Part shown: positions 24,840-34,733 of the stretch, piece by piece | How the letters are laid out: the number at the start of each line of letters is the position of its first letter | Position numbering within the stretch: the stretch's first letter is position 1 | Source of the DNA: Pseudomonadales bacterium | GTDB lineage: Bacteria; Pseudomonadota; Gammaproteobacteria; Pseudomonadales; Halieaceae | NCBI GenBank assembly: GCA_024234675.1 | Contig: JACKNU010000008.1 | Location: 1 to 64,000 of the forward strand | Reading direction: 5' to 3' | Length of the DNA stretch: 64,000 bases | Made by a program: the position numbers and the translations under genes | Notes under the pieces: model-generated | What the model saw: only the letters and a program-made list of their open reading frames with translations | What the model was told of the DNA's origin: nothing | The model's database searches: none

Positions 24840-26851
24840 ACCGCGGCAACATGCCATGGCAGCCGGTGATGCCCGCCGCGCTGCAGTGGGAGCGGGACGG
24901 CTCCCCGCGCTCGGCCAGCTTCGGCGATATCTACTACTCCAGCGAGGATGGCCTGGCGGAAAGCCGCTATGTATTCCTCGAGGGCAACGGCCTGCCGGCA
25001 CGCTGGCAGGCCTGGCCCGGGGCGCATTTCTGTATCGCCGAGACCGGCTTCGGCACAGGCCTGAATTTCCTGCTGACCTGGCAGGCCTGGCTGGACACGC
25101 CCCGGCCCCGCCCCCGGCTGCACTACCTGTCCTTCGAGCAATTCCCGCTGGCCCCCCGGGACCTGCAGCGGGCCCTGTCGCAGTGGCCGCAGCTGGCGCC
25201 GCTGGCCGTGCAACTGGCGCAGCACTACCCCGGCCTGGTTCCCGGCCAGCATCGCCTGCTGCTGGAGGCGGGCCAACTCACCCTGGACCTGTGGTGGGAG
25301 GACGTCAACGATGCCCTGCCCGACCTGGCGGGACGCGGCCTGCCCCTGGTGGACGCCTGGTACCTGGACGGTTTCGCGCCGGCCAGCAACGAGGCCATGT
25401 GGCGGCCGCAGGTACTGGATGCGGTCGCCAGACTGAGTCGTCCCGGTGCCACCTTCTCGACTTTCACCGCCGCGGGGCAGGTGCGTCGCCAGCTTGCGGC
25501 GACCGGCTTCGAGGTCGTCAAGGCACCTGGCTTCGGGCGCAAGCGGGAGTGCCTGCGGGGCCGGCGGGAGCCCGCCGCCGCGGCGACCACGGCGATGACC
25601 GAACCGGCCTGGGACCGCAGTGCCAGCGGCCCGGCCACCCCACCATCCCGGGCCATGGTGCTGGGAGCCGGCCTGGCGGGCTGCACCGCCGCCGCGGCGC
25701 TGGCCCGCCGGGGCCTGCAGGTGACCCTGCTCGAGCAACATACGCTGGCGGGGGGTGGCTCGGGCAATGAGCAGGGAATCCTCTATACCCGGCTGTCGCC
25801 GCGGCACTCCCCGCTGGTGGATTTCGCCCTGCAGAGCTTCTGCTTCAGCAGCGTGTTCTACCGGCAGCTGTTCGCCAGCGGCGCCCTGGTGGCCGGGCGC
25901 GACGGCGAGCTGTGCGGCAGTTTCCACCAGCAGCAGCGGGGCGATGAGCTGGCCATGCTGGCCGACCGCCTGGCAGCGGTGCCGGAGCTGGCCAGCGTAC
26001 TCGAGCCCGATGCCGCCAGCGAGCTGCTGGGCGTTGCCCAGGACAGCGCCGGCTTCTGGTTTCCCCGCTCCGGCTGGCTGCACCCCGGGGCAGTGTGCCG
26101 CGCCCTGAGCCGGCATCCCGGCATCGAGCTGCTGGAAAACCGCGGCGCCATCACGCTGTCGCAAGGCCGGCAAGGCTGGCGGGTGCAGGACGCGCAAGGC
26201 AACAACTGGGAGGCGCCCTGCGTCGTCATCGCCACCGGCACGGCCAGCGCCGCGCAGCCCGGCCTGACCTGGCTGCCACTGCAATCCATACGCGGGCAGA
26301 CCACGCGCCTGCCCGCGCACCCCGCCCTGGACGCCCTGCGCAGCGCCCTCTGCCACCAGGGCTACATCGCGCCCGCCGCGAACGGCAGCCACTGTATCGG
26401 CGCCACCTTCAACCTGCGGGACGAAGACCCCCGGCTGCGCGAGGCAGACCACCGCGACAACCTCAGCCAGCTGGCCCGGGCCGTACCCGTCTGGGCCGGG
26501 TTGCTGGCGCGCCTGGACCCCGCCTCCCTCGAGGGCCGGGTGGGCTTTCGCTGCGCCAGCCCTGACTACCTGCCGCTGGCGGGACCGGTTCCCGACCACG
26601 GCGCTTTCCTGAGGGACTACGCGGCCCTGCGCAACAACGCGCGCAGCCCCGTCTCCACCTGCGGGCAATACCTCCCGGGGCTGTACCTGAGCAGCGCCCA
26701 CGGCTCCAGGGGCCTGAGTTCCACCCCGCTGGCGGCGGAGCTCATCGCCAGCGAGATTTGTGGTGAGCCACCCCCTCTAAGCCGCGAGTTAGCTCGCGCC
26801 CTGGCCCCCGGACGCTTTATAATCCGCGACCTCAGCCGCAACAGGATCTAA
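24836..26851 (+). CDS. mnmC: Bifunctional tRNA mnm5s2U biosynthesis enzyme MnmC
   Basis: A fused protein of 671 residues. The N-terminal part (to about 240) is the SAM-dependent methyltransferase MnmC2/MnmD (AETGFGTGLNFLLTW, WYLDGFAPASNEAMW). The C-terminal part (from about 265) is the FAD oxidase MnmC1 (VLGAGLAGCTAAAALARRG, SGNEQGILYTRLSPRHS, AHGSRGLSSTPLAAE). Together they turn cmnm5U34 of tRNA into mnm5U34. The start ATG 24836 overlaps the preceding gene's stop. Both domains look complete. Confidence 0.96.
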   Translation: MNRGNMPWQPVMPAALQWERDGSPRSASFGDIYYSSEDGLAESRYVFLEGNGLPARWQAWPGAHFCIAETGFGTGLNFLLTWQAWLDTPRPRPRLHYLSFEQFPLAPRDLQRALSQWPQLAPLAVQLAQHYPGLVPGQHRLLLEAGQLTLDLWWEDVNDALPDLAGRGLPLVDAWYLDGFAPASNEAMWRPQVLDAVARLSRPGATFSTFTAAGQVRRQLAATGFEVVKAPGFGRKRECLRGRREPAAAATTAMTEPAWDRSASGPATPPSRAMVLGAGLAGCTAAAALARRGLQVTLLEQHTLAGGGSGNEQGILYTRLSPRHSPLVDFALQSFCFSSVFYRQLFASGALVAGRDGELCGSFHQQQRGDELAMLADRLAAVPELASVLEPDAASELLGVAQDSAGFWFPRSGWLHPGAVCRALSRHPGIELLENRGAITLSQGRQGWRVQDAQGNNWEAPCVVIATGTASAAQPGLTWLPLQSIRGQTTRLPAHPALDALRSALCHQGYIAPAANGSHCIGATFNLRDEDPRLREADHRDNLSQLARAVPVWAGLLARLDPASLEGRVGFRCASPDYLPLAGPVPDHGAFLRDYAALRNNARSPVSTCGQYLPGLYLSSAHGSRGLSSTPLAAELIASEICGEPPPLSRELARALAPGRFIIRDLSRNRI

Positions 26852-26855
26852 AACC

Positions 26856-27674
26856 GTGCCCACTGCCATGCCCCGCTTCCCAATCCGCCAGCTCGCCGCC
26901 TGGCTCGCCCTGGCGCTGCTGAGCGCGACCGCGGGCGCCGCCGAACAGCATGCCTACAAGGTGGTGGACAAGAAGCCCCAGTCCCGCGACACCTGGGTGC
27001 AGGGCCTGGAAATCGTCGATGACCAGCTCTACGTGAGCAGCGGTGGTTACGGCAAATCCCTGCTGCGCCGCTTTGATTTCGCCAGCGGCGAGCTCGATAT
27101 CGAGCGCAAGGTCAACCCCGGCGTGTTTGCCGAGGGGCTGACCGTGCTGGGAGACAAGCTCTACCTGTTGACCTGGAAGTCGCGCAACCTGTTGATCTAC
27201 AACAGGGACGACCTGAGCCCCCTGCAGCGCATGCAGATTCCGGGCGAGGGCTGGGGGCTCACCAACAACGGCGAGCAGCTGGTCTACAGTGACGGCAGCG
27301 ACCGTCTCTACTTCGTGGCCCCGGACCAGCACCGCATTACCCGCGCCCTCAGGGTGACCGAGAACGGCAGGCCGGTGACCCGGCTCAACGAGCTGGAGTG
27401 GATCGACGGCCGCATCTGGGCCAACGTCTGGCAAACCGACCGCATCGTCATCATCAACCCCGCCGACGGCGTGGTGGAAGCCAGTGTGGATTTGCGGGAC
27501 CTGCTGCCGCTGCCGGAACGTCGCTCGGATACGGATGTGCTCAACGGCATCGCCCGCAACCCCGCCGACGGGGGCATCTGGGTTACCGGCAAGAACTGGC
27601 CCTGGATTTACCGGATAGAGTTGGTTCCCACTGCAGCTGCCGCCGACGCCAACCCACCCCCAGCGACACCCTGA
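26856..27674 (+). CDS. Glutaminyl-peptide cyclotransferase (glutamine cyclotransferase family)
   Basis: A protein of 272 residues, GTG 26856 or ATG 26868 start, with a signal peptide ending GAAA-EQ. It has the five-bladed beta-propeller pattern of the plant-type glutamine cyclotransferases: FAEGLTVLGDKLYLLTWKS, GEGWGLTNNGEQLVYSDGSDRLYF, LNELEWIDGRIWANVWQTDRIV, and LNGIARNP. These enzymes close N-terminal Gln to pyroglutamate. It sits between mnmC and an M16 protease in a tight forward run, so an exported-peptide role is possible but not shown. Confidence 0.9.
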   Translation: MPTAMPRFPIRQLAAWLALALLSATAGAAEQHAYKVVDKKPQSRDTWVQGLEIVDDQLYVSSGGYGKSLLRRFDFASGELDIERKVNPGVFAEGLTVLGDKLYLLTWKSRNLLIYNRDDLSPLQRMQIPGEGWGLTNNGEQLVYSDGSDRLYFVAPDQHRITRALRVTENGRPVTRLNELEWIDGRIWANVWQTDRIVIINPADGVVEASVDLRDLLPLPERRSDTDVLNGIARNPADGGIWVTGKNWPWIYRIELVPTAAAADANPPPATP

Positions 27675-27722
27675 ACGCGCTGCCACAGCGCTTTGCTTTT
27701 TCGCATGACCCAAGGACACTGA

Positions 27723-30677
27723 ATGACTATCGGCAGTAACAGCACACCCAGCGCCCACCCGGCCTTCACCCCGGTCCGCCAGCAGACCATAGAATCGCTG
27801 GGTATCCAGGTGGAGCAATACCGTCACCGGGCGACGGGGGCGATGCACTACCACCTGGCCGCCGACTACGCCGAGAACGTGTTCCTGGTCGCCCTGCGCA
27901 CAGTACCCCAGGACTCCACCGGCGTGGCCCACATCCTCGAACACACCGCCCTGTGCGGCAGCGAGCGCTACCCGGTGCGGGATCCGTTTTTCATGATGCT
28001 GCGGCGCTCACTGAACACCTTCATGAACGCGTTTACCAGTTCCGACTGGACCGCCTACCCCTTCGCCAGCCAGAATCGCAAGGATTTCAAAAACCTGCTC
28101 GATGTCTACCTGGACGCGGTGTTTTTCTCGCGGCTGGACCCCCTGGACTTCGCCCAGGAGGGGCACCGGGTTGAGTTCGCCGAACCGGACAACCCCGACA
28201 GCGACCTGGTCTTCAAGGGCGTGGTCTTCAACGAAATGAAGGGCGCCATGAGCTCCATCACCTCTGTGCTGTGGAGCGAGTTGTGTGAACAGCTGTTCCC
28301 CACCACCACCTATCACTACAACAGCGGCGGCGATCCGGCACATATTCCCGACCTCACTTACCCACAGCTGGTGGCGTTCTACCGCAGCCATTATCACCCC
28401 AGCAACGCCATCTTCATGACCTTCGGCGATATCCCCGCCCTCGAACACCAGCGGGTATTCGAGGAGCGCGCCCTGGGGCGCTTCCAGGCACTGCATGAAA
28501 CCATCCGCGTACCCGCCGAGCGCCGGCTGACGACACCCCTGCGGATCCAGCGCCCCTACGCCTATGACGAAAAAGGCCCCACGGCCAGGAAGACCCACCT
28601 GGTCATGGGCTGGTTGCTGGGAGAGAGCACCGACCTCGAGCAACTGCTGGAGGCGCAACTGCTGTCCAGCGTGCTGCTGGACAACAGCTCCTCGCCCTTG
28701 CAGCAGGCGCTGGAAACCACCTCCCTGGGCCAGGCGCCCTCGCCGCTTTGCGGCCTGGAGGACGGCATGCGGGAAATGGTGTTCTGCTGCGGCATAGAGG
28801 GCAGCGACCCCGAGCGCGTCGAGGAACTGGAAGCGCTGGTACTGGGGGTGCTGGAAACAGTGGCCGCCGAGGGTGTCAGCCACGACCGCCTGGAGGCGGT
28901 GCTGCACCAACTGGAACTGCACCAGCGCGAAATCAGCGGCGACAGCTACCCCTTCGGCCTGCACCTGATCCTGCAGGCCCTGGGTTGCGCCACGCACTAC
29001 AGCGATCCCATCGGCGTGCTCGACCTCGATCCGGTCATCGCCAGGCTGCGGGAACAGATCCAGGACCCCGACTACATCCGCCACCTGACCCGGCGCCTGC
29101 TGCTGGACAACCCCCACCGGGTGACCCTCGTGCTGGCCCCGGATACCACCCTCTCAAAGCAACGCGCCGAGCAGGAGGCCGCGCGCCTGGCCGCGATCAA
29201 GGCCGGCATGAACGCGGCTGATCGCGCCGCGGTGATCGCGCAGGCGCAGCAACTGGCCGAGCGCCAGCAGCAGGTGGATGACGAGAGTATTCTGCCCAAG
29301 GTCGAGCTCAGCGATGTGCCCGCCAGTCTCCCGGAGCTTGCGTTTCGGGAGCAGCGCCATGGCAAGCTACTGACCACTACCTATGGCCAGGGCACCAACG
29401 GCCTTGTCTACCAACAGGCCATCGCCGCCCTGCCCGCCATGGCGGCAGAGGAACTGAAGCGGCTGCCCCTGTACACCCAGATGCTCACTGAGCTGGGCCT
29501 GGGCGCGGGGGGTTACCTGGAAGCCCAGCATCGCCAGGCGGCCACGGTGGGGGCCATCAACGCCTTTACCTCCATGCGCGGGGCGATAGACGACGAGCAG
29601 GCGATCGGCGGTTATTTCGTACTGTCCTCCAAGGCGCTGTTGCGCAACGCCGAACAGCAGGCCCAGCTGATGCACGACACCCTGCAGGCCGCGCGGTTCG
29701 ACGAGACGGCCCGCATTCGCGAACTGGTGAGCCAGCAGCGCGCCCGCCGCGACCAGTCGATAACCGGCAACGGCCACGGCCTGGCCATGGCCGCGGCCTG
29801 CGCCGGCATGAGCCCACTGGCCCGGCTCAACCACGAACTGTCCGGGCTGTCCGGCATCCGCAGCCTGCGCCGCCTGGACGACAGCCTCGCCGATGCCGGC
29901 GCCCTGCAAGAATTTGCACATTCCCTGGAGGCACTCCACGCCGGGATCAAGTCCTCGCCTAGCCAGCTGCTGGTGGTCGCGGAGCGTCACAAGGTGGAGG
30001 ACGTGGCCGCCAGGGCCGCCGCCATATGGGCGACTGATGCCCCGGCGCGGGCGGCGGCAGCCTTCGCACTGTCACCCTGCCGGGAGCGCCGTGGAGAGTT
30101 CTGGGTGGCCAACACCCAGGTCAATTTCTGTGCCAGGGCCTACCCCACCGTGCCGGTGCAACACCCTGACGCCGCGGCGCTGACCGTACTGGGCGGGTTC
30201 CTGCGCAACGGCTTCCTGCACCGGGCGATTCGCGAACAGGGCGGAGCCTACGGCGGCGGCGCCTCCCAGGATTCCAGCATCGCCGCTTTTCGCTTCTACT
30301 CCTACCGGGACCCGCGCCTGGCCCGGACCCTGGCGGACTTCGATGCCGCGGTCAACTGGATGCTGGATGCAGCCCATGAATACCGCGCCCTGGAAGAGGC
30401 CATACTGGGGGTGATAGGCAGCCTGGACAAGCCCAGCTCACCGGCGGGGGAAGCCAAGCAGCATTTTCACAACCGCCTGTTCGGCCGCAGCCACGAGCAG
30501 CGCGAGCAGTTCCGCGAGCAGGTACTGGGCGTCAGCCTGGAAGACCTGCGCCGGGTAACCGCCGAATACCTGCGGCCCGAACTGGCCAGCACCGCGGTGG
30601 TATCCAACAGCAGCCAGCTGGCAGCCACCGCCGCCCTGCGCGAGGAACTGGGCCTGAGCCTGCAGGAGCTGGACTGA
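27723..30677 (+). CDS. M16C insulinase-family metallopeptidase (presequence-protease-like)
   Basis: A protein of 984 residues, the length of PreP/Cym1-like enzymes that degrade free peptides in a closed chamber. The inverted zinc motif HxxEH is at HILEHTALCGSERYPVRDP, followed by FMMLRRSLNTFMNAFTSSDWT, and the further zinc Glu region FNEMKGAMSS is intact. No signal peptide is visible, so a cytosolic role is likely. Its TGA ends one base before the stop codon of the opposite-strand DUF3089 gene. Confidence 0.93.
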   Translation: MTIGSNSTPSAHPAFTPVRQQTIESLGIQVEQYRHRATGAMHYHLAADYAENVFLVALRTVPQDSTGVAHILEHTALCGSERYPVRDPFFMMLRRSLNTFMNAFTSSDWTAYPFASQNRKDFKNLLDVYLDAVFFSRLDPLDFAQEGHRVEFAEPDNPDSDLVFKGVVFNEMKGAMSSITSVLWSELCEQLFPTTTYHYNSGGDPAHIPDLTYPQLVAFYRSHYHPSNAIFMTFGDIPALEHQRVFEERALGRFQALHETIRVPAERRLTTPLRIQRPYAYDEKGPTARKTHLVMGWLLGESTDLEQLLEAQLLSSVLLDNSSSPLQQALETTSLGQAPSPLCGLEDGMREMVFCCGIEGSDPERVEELEALVLGVLETVAAEGVSHDRLEAVLHQLELHQREISGDSYPFGLHLILQALGCATHYSDPIGVLDLDPVIARLREQIQDPDYIRHLTRRLLLDNPHRVTLVLAPDTTLSKQRAEQEAARLAAIKAGMNAADRAAVIAQAQQLAERQQQVDDESILPKVELSDVPASLPELAFREQRHGKLLTTTYGQGTNGLVYQQAIAALPAMAAEELKRLPLYTQMLTELGLGAGGYLEAQHRQAATVGAINAFTSMRGAIDDEQAIGGYFVLSSKALLRNAEQQAQLMHDTLQAARFDETARIRELVSQQRARRDQSITGNGHGLAMAAACAGMSPLARLNHELSGLSGIRSLRRLDDSLADAGALQEFAHSLEALHAGIKSSPSQLLVVAERHKVEDVAARAAAIWATDAPARAAAAFALSPCRERRGEFWVANTQVNFCARAYPTVPVQHPDAAALTVLGGFLRNGFLHRAIREQGGAYGGGASQDSSIAAFRFYSYRDPRLARTLADFDAAVNWMLDAAHEYRALEEAILGVIGSLDKPSSPAGEAKQHFHNRLFGRSHEQREQFREQVLGVSLEDLRRVTAEYLRPELASTAVVSNSSQLAATAALREELGLSLQELD

Positions 30678-31838
30678 CTACTGCTCCAGCCAGGTATCCG
30701 CCTGGCGCGCGGCCAGGCGCACCAGGTCGCCGTGGGCCAGGGCGATGTCGACCAGGTGCAGGCCCCAGCCCGGCGCCAGGTCACCGCCGACATCGTCTAC
30801 CCGCGCATCCGTGGGATCAAAATCATGGGTGATCTCGAGGTAACCCATGCCATTCTCCTCGATACACTCCCCCTGCACCAGGCCGGGCACTTTCACGAAA
30901 GGTGTGTCGATGGCCGCATTGGCCGTCGGATCGACAAACGGATTCAGCTGCTGACCGGTAAGGTAATAGCCGTCCAGGTTAAGCCGGCCCGCGCCCAGGT
31001 CCACGGGGTGGGTGCAGGCCGCCCGGGTGTCCTCGCTGCCGGTGACACCGAACAGGGCCCGGCCCGGCACCGGCGGTTCGGTATTGCGATAGGAGGAGTA
31101 ATTGACGAAACAATTTATCTCTGCGTCAAAGGTACAGGGGGCGGTTGACTGGAAAGTTGCGCCCACTTCCGCATCGTTGGGCAGGGCCACGGGTATGCCG
31201 ATCAGGTGAGCGGCAATCATGCGCTCGGCCAGGTAGGGGGTGACCTCAATCTCCTCCTGAATCAGGCGGGTCAGGTGGGTAGTTCCCTGGGAGTGGCCGA
31301 TCAGGATAAAGCCTCGCCCCTGGCCGTTGGCGACAAAATGCTTGAAGGCGTCAAGCACGTCACCGTAAGCGATATTCTGAAGTTCACTGTCGCCGTACTT
31401 GCCCGAGGTCAGGGCACGCACGGTCAGCTGCCGGTACATGGGGGCGGACAGGCTGCAGACCGAGCGGTAACGCGCCGCCTGGGAAAGCGTGGTGGAGATC
31501 TCCCGGCCGGGGATAAGATCGGAATTGTCAGTGGTGTCTAGGCTCACAGTGGGATAAACGTAGAAGCAATCCACCGGCCGTTCAGCAAAGGTGGGGGCCT
31601 GCTCCAGTTGGGTGGAACCGTCGGCGAACACGATGGTGGAATCGATGTTCCGTTCGCATACATTGTCGTCACCGCTGATGTCCGGTCGGCACAACCAGTT
31701 TTCCGTGCCGTCGTATTGCTCGCTGGTATATCCCTCGTAGGGGTTTGCCTCTACCACGCTGTTGTGGTTACTGCTGTTGCCGTCGCAGGCGGCCAGCAGG
31801 ACTGTGGCCAATGCGAGCAGAGCGGGTGTACGCATCAT
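30678..31838 (-). CDS. DUF3089 lipoprotein, predicted serine hydrolase
   Basis: A protein of 386 residues from ATG 31838 (a second ATG follows at 31835) with GAGGAACG upstream. A lipobox LLAAC at about 15-19 anchors it in the envelope. The alpha/beta hydrolase nucleophile elbow GHSQG and the DUF3089 block DCFYVYPTVSLDTT are clear. The family is of unknown substrate; members are extracytoplasmic lipases or esterases by prediction. Its 3' end meets the M16 gene with no gap. Confidence 0.88.
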   Translation of the reverse strand: MMRTPALLALATVLLAACDGNSSNHNSVVEANPYEGYTSEQYDGTENWLCRPDISGDDNVCERNIDSTIVFADGSTQLEQAPTFAERPVDCFYVYPTVSLDTTDNSDLIPGREISTTLSQAARYRSVCSLSAPMYRQLTVRALTSGKYGDSELQNIAYGDVLDAFKHFVANGQGRGFILIGHSQGTTHLTRLIQEEIEVTPYLAERMIAAHLIGIPVALPNDAEVGATFQSTAPCTFDAEINCFVNYSSYRNTEPPVPGRALFGVTGSEDTRAACTHPVDLGAGRLNLDGYYLTGQQLNPFVDPTANAAIDTPFVKVPGLVQGECIEENGMGYLEITHDFDPTDARVDDVGGDLAPGWGLHLVDIALAHGDLVRLAARQADTWLEQ

Positions 31839-31890
31839 TCGTTCCTCGGTCAGAGCCTCGCAGCATGCGCCACCGGCCCGGTATTTCTTA

Positions 31891-31926
31891 TAAAAAGGCC
31901 GGGGAGTGCGTGCGCGCTCCCCGGCC
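31891..31926 (-). terminator. Rho-independent terminator of the spy-like gene
   Basis: On the minus strand a 10-bp stem (GGCCGGGGAG with CTCCCCGGCC, positions 31917-31926 and 31897-31906) and a 10-nt loop end in a U-run at 31896-31892. It lies about 70 bp after the stop of the Spy-like gene and before the DUF3089 start. Confidence 0.85.
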
Positions 31927-31994
31927 CATGTCAGCCGCAGCATAAGCCGCGCGCTGTGTTTCTTCAAGCGCCGGTGTGCAGCGCTGGCGATGCC

Positions 31995-32459
31995 CTACTC
32001 GGGCGCCTGTCCGCCGGCCTTGTGCGGCTTGCCGCGATGCGCCTCCCGCCTGGCCATCAAATTGTCCAGTTCCGCGCGCTGTTCGGCATCCAGCAACTGG
32101 TAGACGCCAGACCAGGTCTTGCTGGTCTGGAACACCATGCGGCTGGTGATCTGGCCGATCTCATCGGCTATGCCCTGCGCCTTGTCGGCGTCGAAATCGC
32201 CGCGCATGGCCTGCAGCTGTTGACGCAGGACCTGCAGGCGCTGGCGATCAGCCTGGTTGGCCTCGCGCGAGGCCGACATCAGTTCCTCCACGCTGGCCTG
32301 CTGCGCGGCGGTGAGATCCAGCTTGTCCGCCATATGGGTGAGCATGCGACCGGGGTCGTGGTCGCCACCGCCAGGCCCCATGGACCAGACAGCTGCCGAG
32401 GCCGCCAGGGTGGTGGCGGCCGCTGCACCGATGAGCCAGTTTTTCCGCTTGATGAACAT
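31995..32459 (-). CDS. Spy/CpxP-family periplasmic chaperone
   Basis: A protein of 154 residues from ATG 32459, with AAGGAG 9 nt upstream. Signal peptide or signal anchor at the N-terminus. Two LTxxQ-type repeats typical of Spy/CpxP are seen: LDLTAAQQASVEEL and QLLDAEQRAELDNL, with a basic tail (REAHRGKPHKAGG). Members keep periplasmic proteins from aggregating and feed back on Cpx signalling. It is divergent from cpxR with a CpxR-like box between them. Confidence 0.9.
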   Translation of the reverse strand: MFIKRKNWLIGAAAATTLAASAAVWSMGPGGGDHDPGRMLTHMADKLDLTAAQQASVEELMSASREANQADRQRLQVLRQQLQAMRGDFDADKAQGIADEIGQITSRMVFQTSKTWSGVYQLLDAEQRAELDNLMARREAHRGKPHKAGGQAPE

Positions 32460-32557
32460 ATCGTGCTCTCCTTGGATTCGGAATGAAGACCGGGAACAGC
32501 TCCCGATCCATGCCGATCAGTCTATGCAAAAGCCGTGTAAAGCTGGCTGCACAACAG

Positions 32558-32572
32558 GTAAAGAATTGTTAA
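32558..32572. promoter_or_regulatory. CpxR-like binding box
   Basis: GTAAA-GAATT-GTTAA matches the E. coli CpxR consensus GTAAA(N5)GTAAA with one change. It lies between the divergent spy-like gene and cpxR; another GTAAA half is at 32537-32541. It probably makes the system autoregulated. Confidence 0.6.
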
Positions 32573-32633
32573 GAATTGCCGCCCGCCGTGAAGTTCGGGT
32601 GACAAGCCCGGCGCGCTTATTCACACTAGCCCC

Positions 32634-33344
32634 ATGAATGCCAATGTACTGCTCATAGACGATGACCGCGAGCTCTGCGCGCTACTGGGCGAGTTCTTGC
32701 AACTCGAGGGTTTCACGGTTAGCGCACTGCATGACGGCGCCCGGGCCCTGCAGCACTGTCGTGAGCAGCGTTACGATGTACTGGTCCTGGACATAATGCT
32801 GCCCGGCATGCAGGGGTTGGAAGTGCTGCGCCAATTGCGCGTTTTTTGTGACACCCCCGTGCTTATGCTCACCGCGCGCGGCGAGGACACCGATCGCATC
32901 GTGGGACTGGAGCTGGGCGCGGACGACTACCTGCCCAAGCCCTGCAACCCGCGCGAACTGACTGCCCGGCTGCGCGCCATCTTGCGCCGCTCGCAGGCGA
33001 CGGGCGAAGACAGCGGCGCCGCCGGCGCGGTACTGGAAGTTGGCCCGACCCGGGTGGATCCCGCAGCGCGCAGCGCCTCCCATGCGGGTAAACCGCTGCA
33101 ACTCACCGGCGCCGAATTCAGCATGCTGCAGGCGCTGGTGGCGGATGCGGGCAAAGTGGTGGACAAGGAGAGTCTCAGCAGGCAGGCGCTGGGGCGGCCC
33201 CTGGCGGCCTACGACCGCAGTGTGGACGTGCATATCAGCAAGCTGCGCAAGAAACTGGCGGCGGCGGGTGGGGACAAGCTGATTGCCAGCGTGCGCGGCG
33301 CCGGCTACCAATTCCTCGTCGCGCCGGGGAAGCAGGGCCAGTGA
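32634..33344 (+). CDS. cpxR: CpxR-like OmpR-family response regulator
   Basis: A protein of 236 residues. The receiver has the acid pocket LLIDDDREL, the phospho-Asp in VLVLDIMLPGMQG (about residue 53) and the YLPKPCNPREL lysine; the winged-helix output domain ends with YDRSVDVHISKLRKKL and SVRGAGYQF. Overlap with the sensor kinase gene (GTGA) and the divergent Spy-like gene give the Cpx context; regulators of this subgroup respond to envelope stress. Confidence 0.9.
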   Translation: MNANVLLIDDDRELCALLGEFLQLEGFTVSALHDGARALQHCREQRYDVLVLDIMLPGMQGLEVLRQLRVFCDTPVLMLTARGEDTDRIVGLELGADDYLPKPCNPRELTARLRAILRRSQATGEDSGAAGAVLEVGPTRVDPAARSASHAGKPLQLTGAEFSMLQALVADAGKVVDKESLSRQALGRPLAAYDRSVDVHISKLRKKLAAAGGDKLIASVRGAGYQFLVAPGKQGQ

Positions 33345-34702
33345 ACTGGGGCGGCAAGCTCTTTGCCCGCATTTTCCTCGGTTTCTGGCTGATTACGACC
33401 GCGGTGCTGGCCAGCTGGATGCTGGCCAACCAGTACTTCGAGTCCAGGCCCGGCGCGACGCTCGAGCACCGGCCCCCGGGGCCGCCCCGGGGGTTTATCC
33501 TGCAGATGATTTACGACCTGCAGAATGACGAGGCGAGCCAGCTGCCCGTGTTGATAGCCAGGGCGCGCGCCGAGCACGAGGTGGAGATCTATCTCCTCAC
33601 CCGCCAGGGCGAGGACCTGCTGGAGCGCGCGGTGCCCGCCGAGGTGCGCCGCGTTGCCGGGGAACTGCGCGGCCCGCGCCGCCGTGCGCACCTGAGCGCG
33701 GGCGGCGCGCAGCTGCTGGCCTTCGACATCTATAGGCCGGACCGGGGCGCATTGCATGCGGTGTTCGTGTTCAGGCCCTCCTCTCACCGCCTGCTAAGCC
33801 TGTTGGGTAGCAGCCTGTGGCTGCGCATAAGCCTGGCGGTCGTGATCAGCGGCCTGCTCTGCTTCGGCCTGTCCCGCCTGATGACCCGACGCCTCAAGGC
33901 ACTGCAGAGCGCCTCCCGGCGCCTGGCCGACGGCGACCTGGAAGCGCGCCTGCAGGTGCGCCAACGGGGCGGTGACGAAACTGATGAACTGGCCCGGGAT
34001 TTCAACAGCATGGCGCAGCAGTTGCAGACCCGCATCGAGGCCCAGAAGCGCCTGCTGGGCGATGTCTCCCACGAGCTGCGCTCGCCCCTGGCGCGCCTGC
34101 GCGTGGCCCTGGCCCTCGCCCAGGAGCACCCGGCGGACACCGCCCGGCACCTGCAGCGTATAGAGCGGGAAACCGAGCGCCTGGAGGAGCTGATAGGGGA
34201 GCTGCTGGCCAGCCAGGCCGCCGACGGCGCGCTGGATCGCCAACTCGACCTGGTGGCGCTGCTGCGCCAGCTCACTGCCGACGCCAGCTATGAAGGCAAC
34301 GCCGCGGACAAGGGGGTAGTGTTCCAGCACGATTCCGACCAGGCCCTGGTGGCCAGCAGGGGCGACCTGTTGCGCCGCGGCCTGGAAAATATCCTGCGCA
34401 ACGCCCTGCAGCACACCCCGTCGGGCACCGCGGTACAGGTGAGCCTGGAAGCCGTGGGTGGCGAATACCAACTGCGGGTGGAGGACAGCGGCAGTGGCGT
34501 GCCCGAGGCGGAACTGGACAGGATCTTCGACGAGTTCTATCGCACCGACACCGCCCGCGCCCGCGATACCGGCGGCTACGGGCTGGGCCTGGCTATTGCC
34601 CGCCGCGCCGTGCGCCAGCACGGCGGCCAGATCCGGGCCCGCAACACCGGCAGCGGGCTGCTGGTAACCGTCACCCTGCCACGCATATCTGTGCCAAATT
34701 GA
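33341..34702 (+). CDS. cpxA: CpxA-like sensor histidine kinase
   Basis: A protein of 453 residues starting at GTG 33341, four bases inside the end of cpxR. Layout: TM1 (about 8-30), short periplasmic sensor, TM2 (about 155-180), HAMP, H-box LLGDVSHELRSPLARLRVAL, N-box ENILRNALQHTP, G1 and G2 boxes (VEDSGSGVPE, GYGLGLAIARR). The periplasmic loop contains a Pro-rich HRPPGPPRGF stretch. It forms an envelope-stress pair with the upstream regulator. Confidence 0.9.
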   Translation: MNWGGKLFARIFLGFWLITTAVLASWMLANQYFESRPGATLEHRPPGPPRGFILQMIYDLQNDEASQLPVLIARARAEHEVEIYLLTRQGEDLLERAVPAEVRRVAGELRGPRRRAHLSAGGAQLLAFDIYRPDRGALHAVFVFRPSSHRLLSLLGSSLWLRISLAVVISGLLCFGLSRLMTRRLKALQSASRRLADGDLEARLQVRQRGGDETDELARDFNSMAQQLQTRIEAQKRLLGDVSHELRSPLARLRVALALAQEHPADTARHLQRIERETERLEELIGELLASQAADGALDRQLDLVALLRQLTADASYEGNAADKGVVFQHDSDQALVASRGDLLRRGLENILRNALQHTPSGTAVQVSLEAVGGEYQLRVEDSGSGVPEAELDRIFDEFYRTDTARARDTGGYGLGLAIARRAVRQHGGQIRARNTGSGLLVTVTLPRISVPN

Positions 34703-34733
34703 GTAGACTGTGTCTCCCACAGGAGCGCATTTC

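Noticed and set aside
24698..26701. Long minus-strand frame opposite mnmC
   Set aside because: It is the antisense of two clear MnmC domains and has low-complexity Gln/Gly/Arg content.
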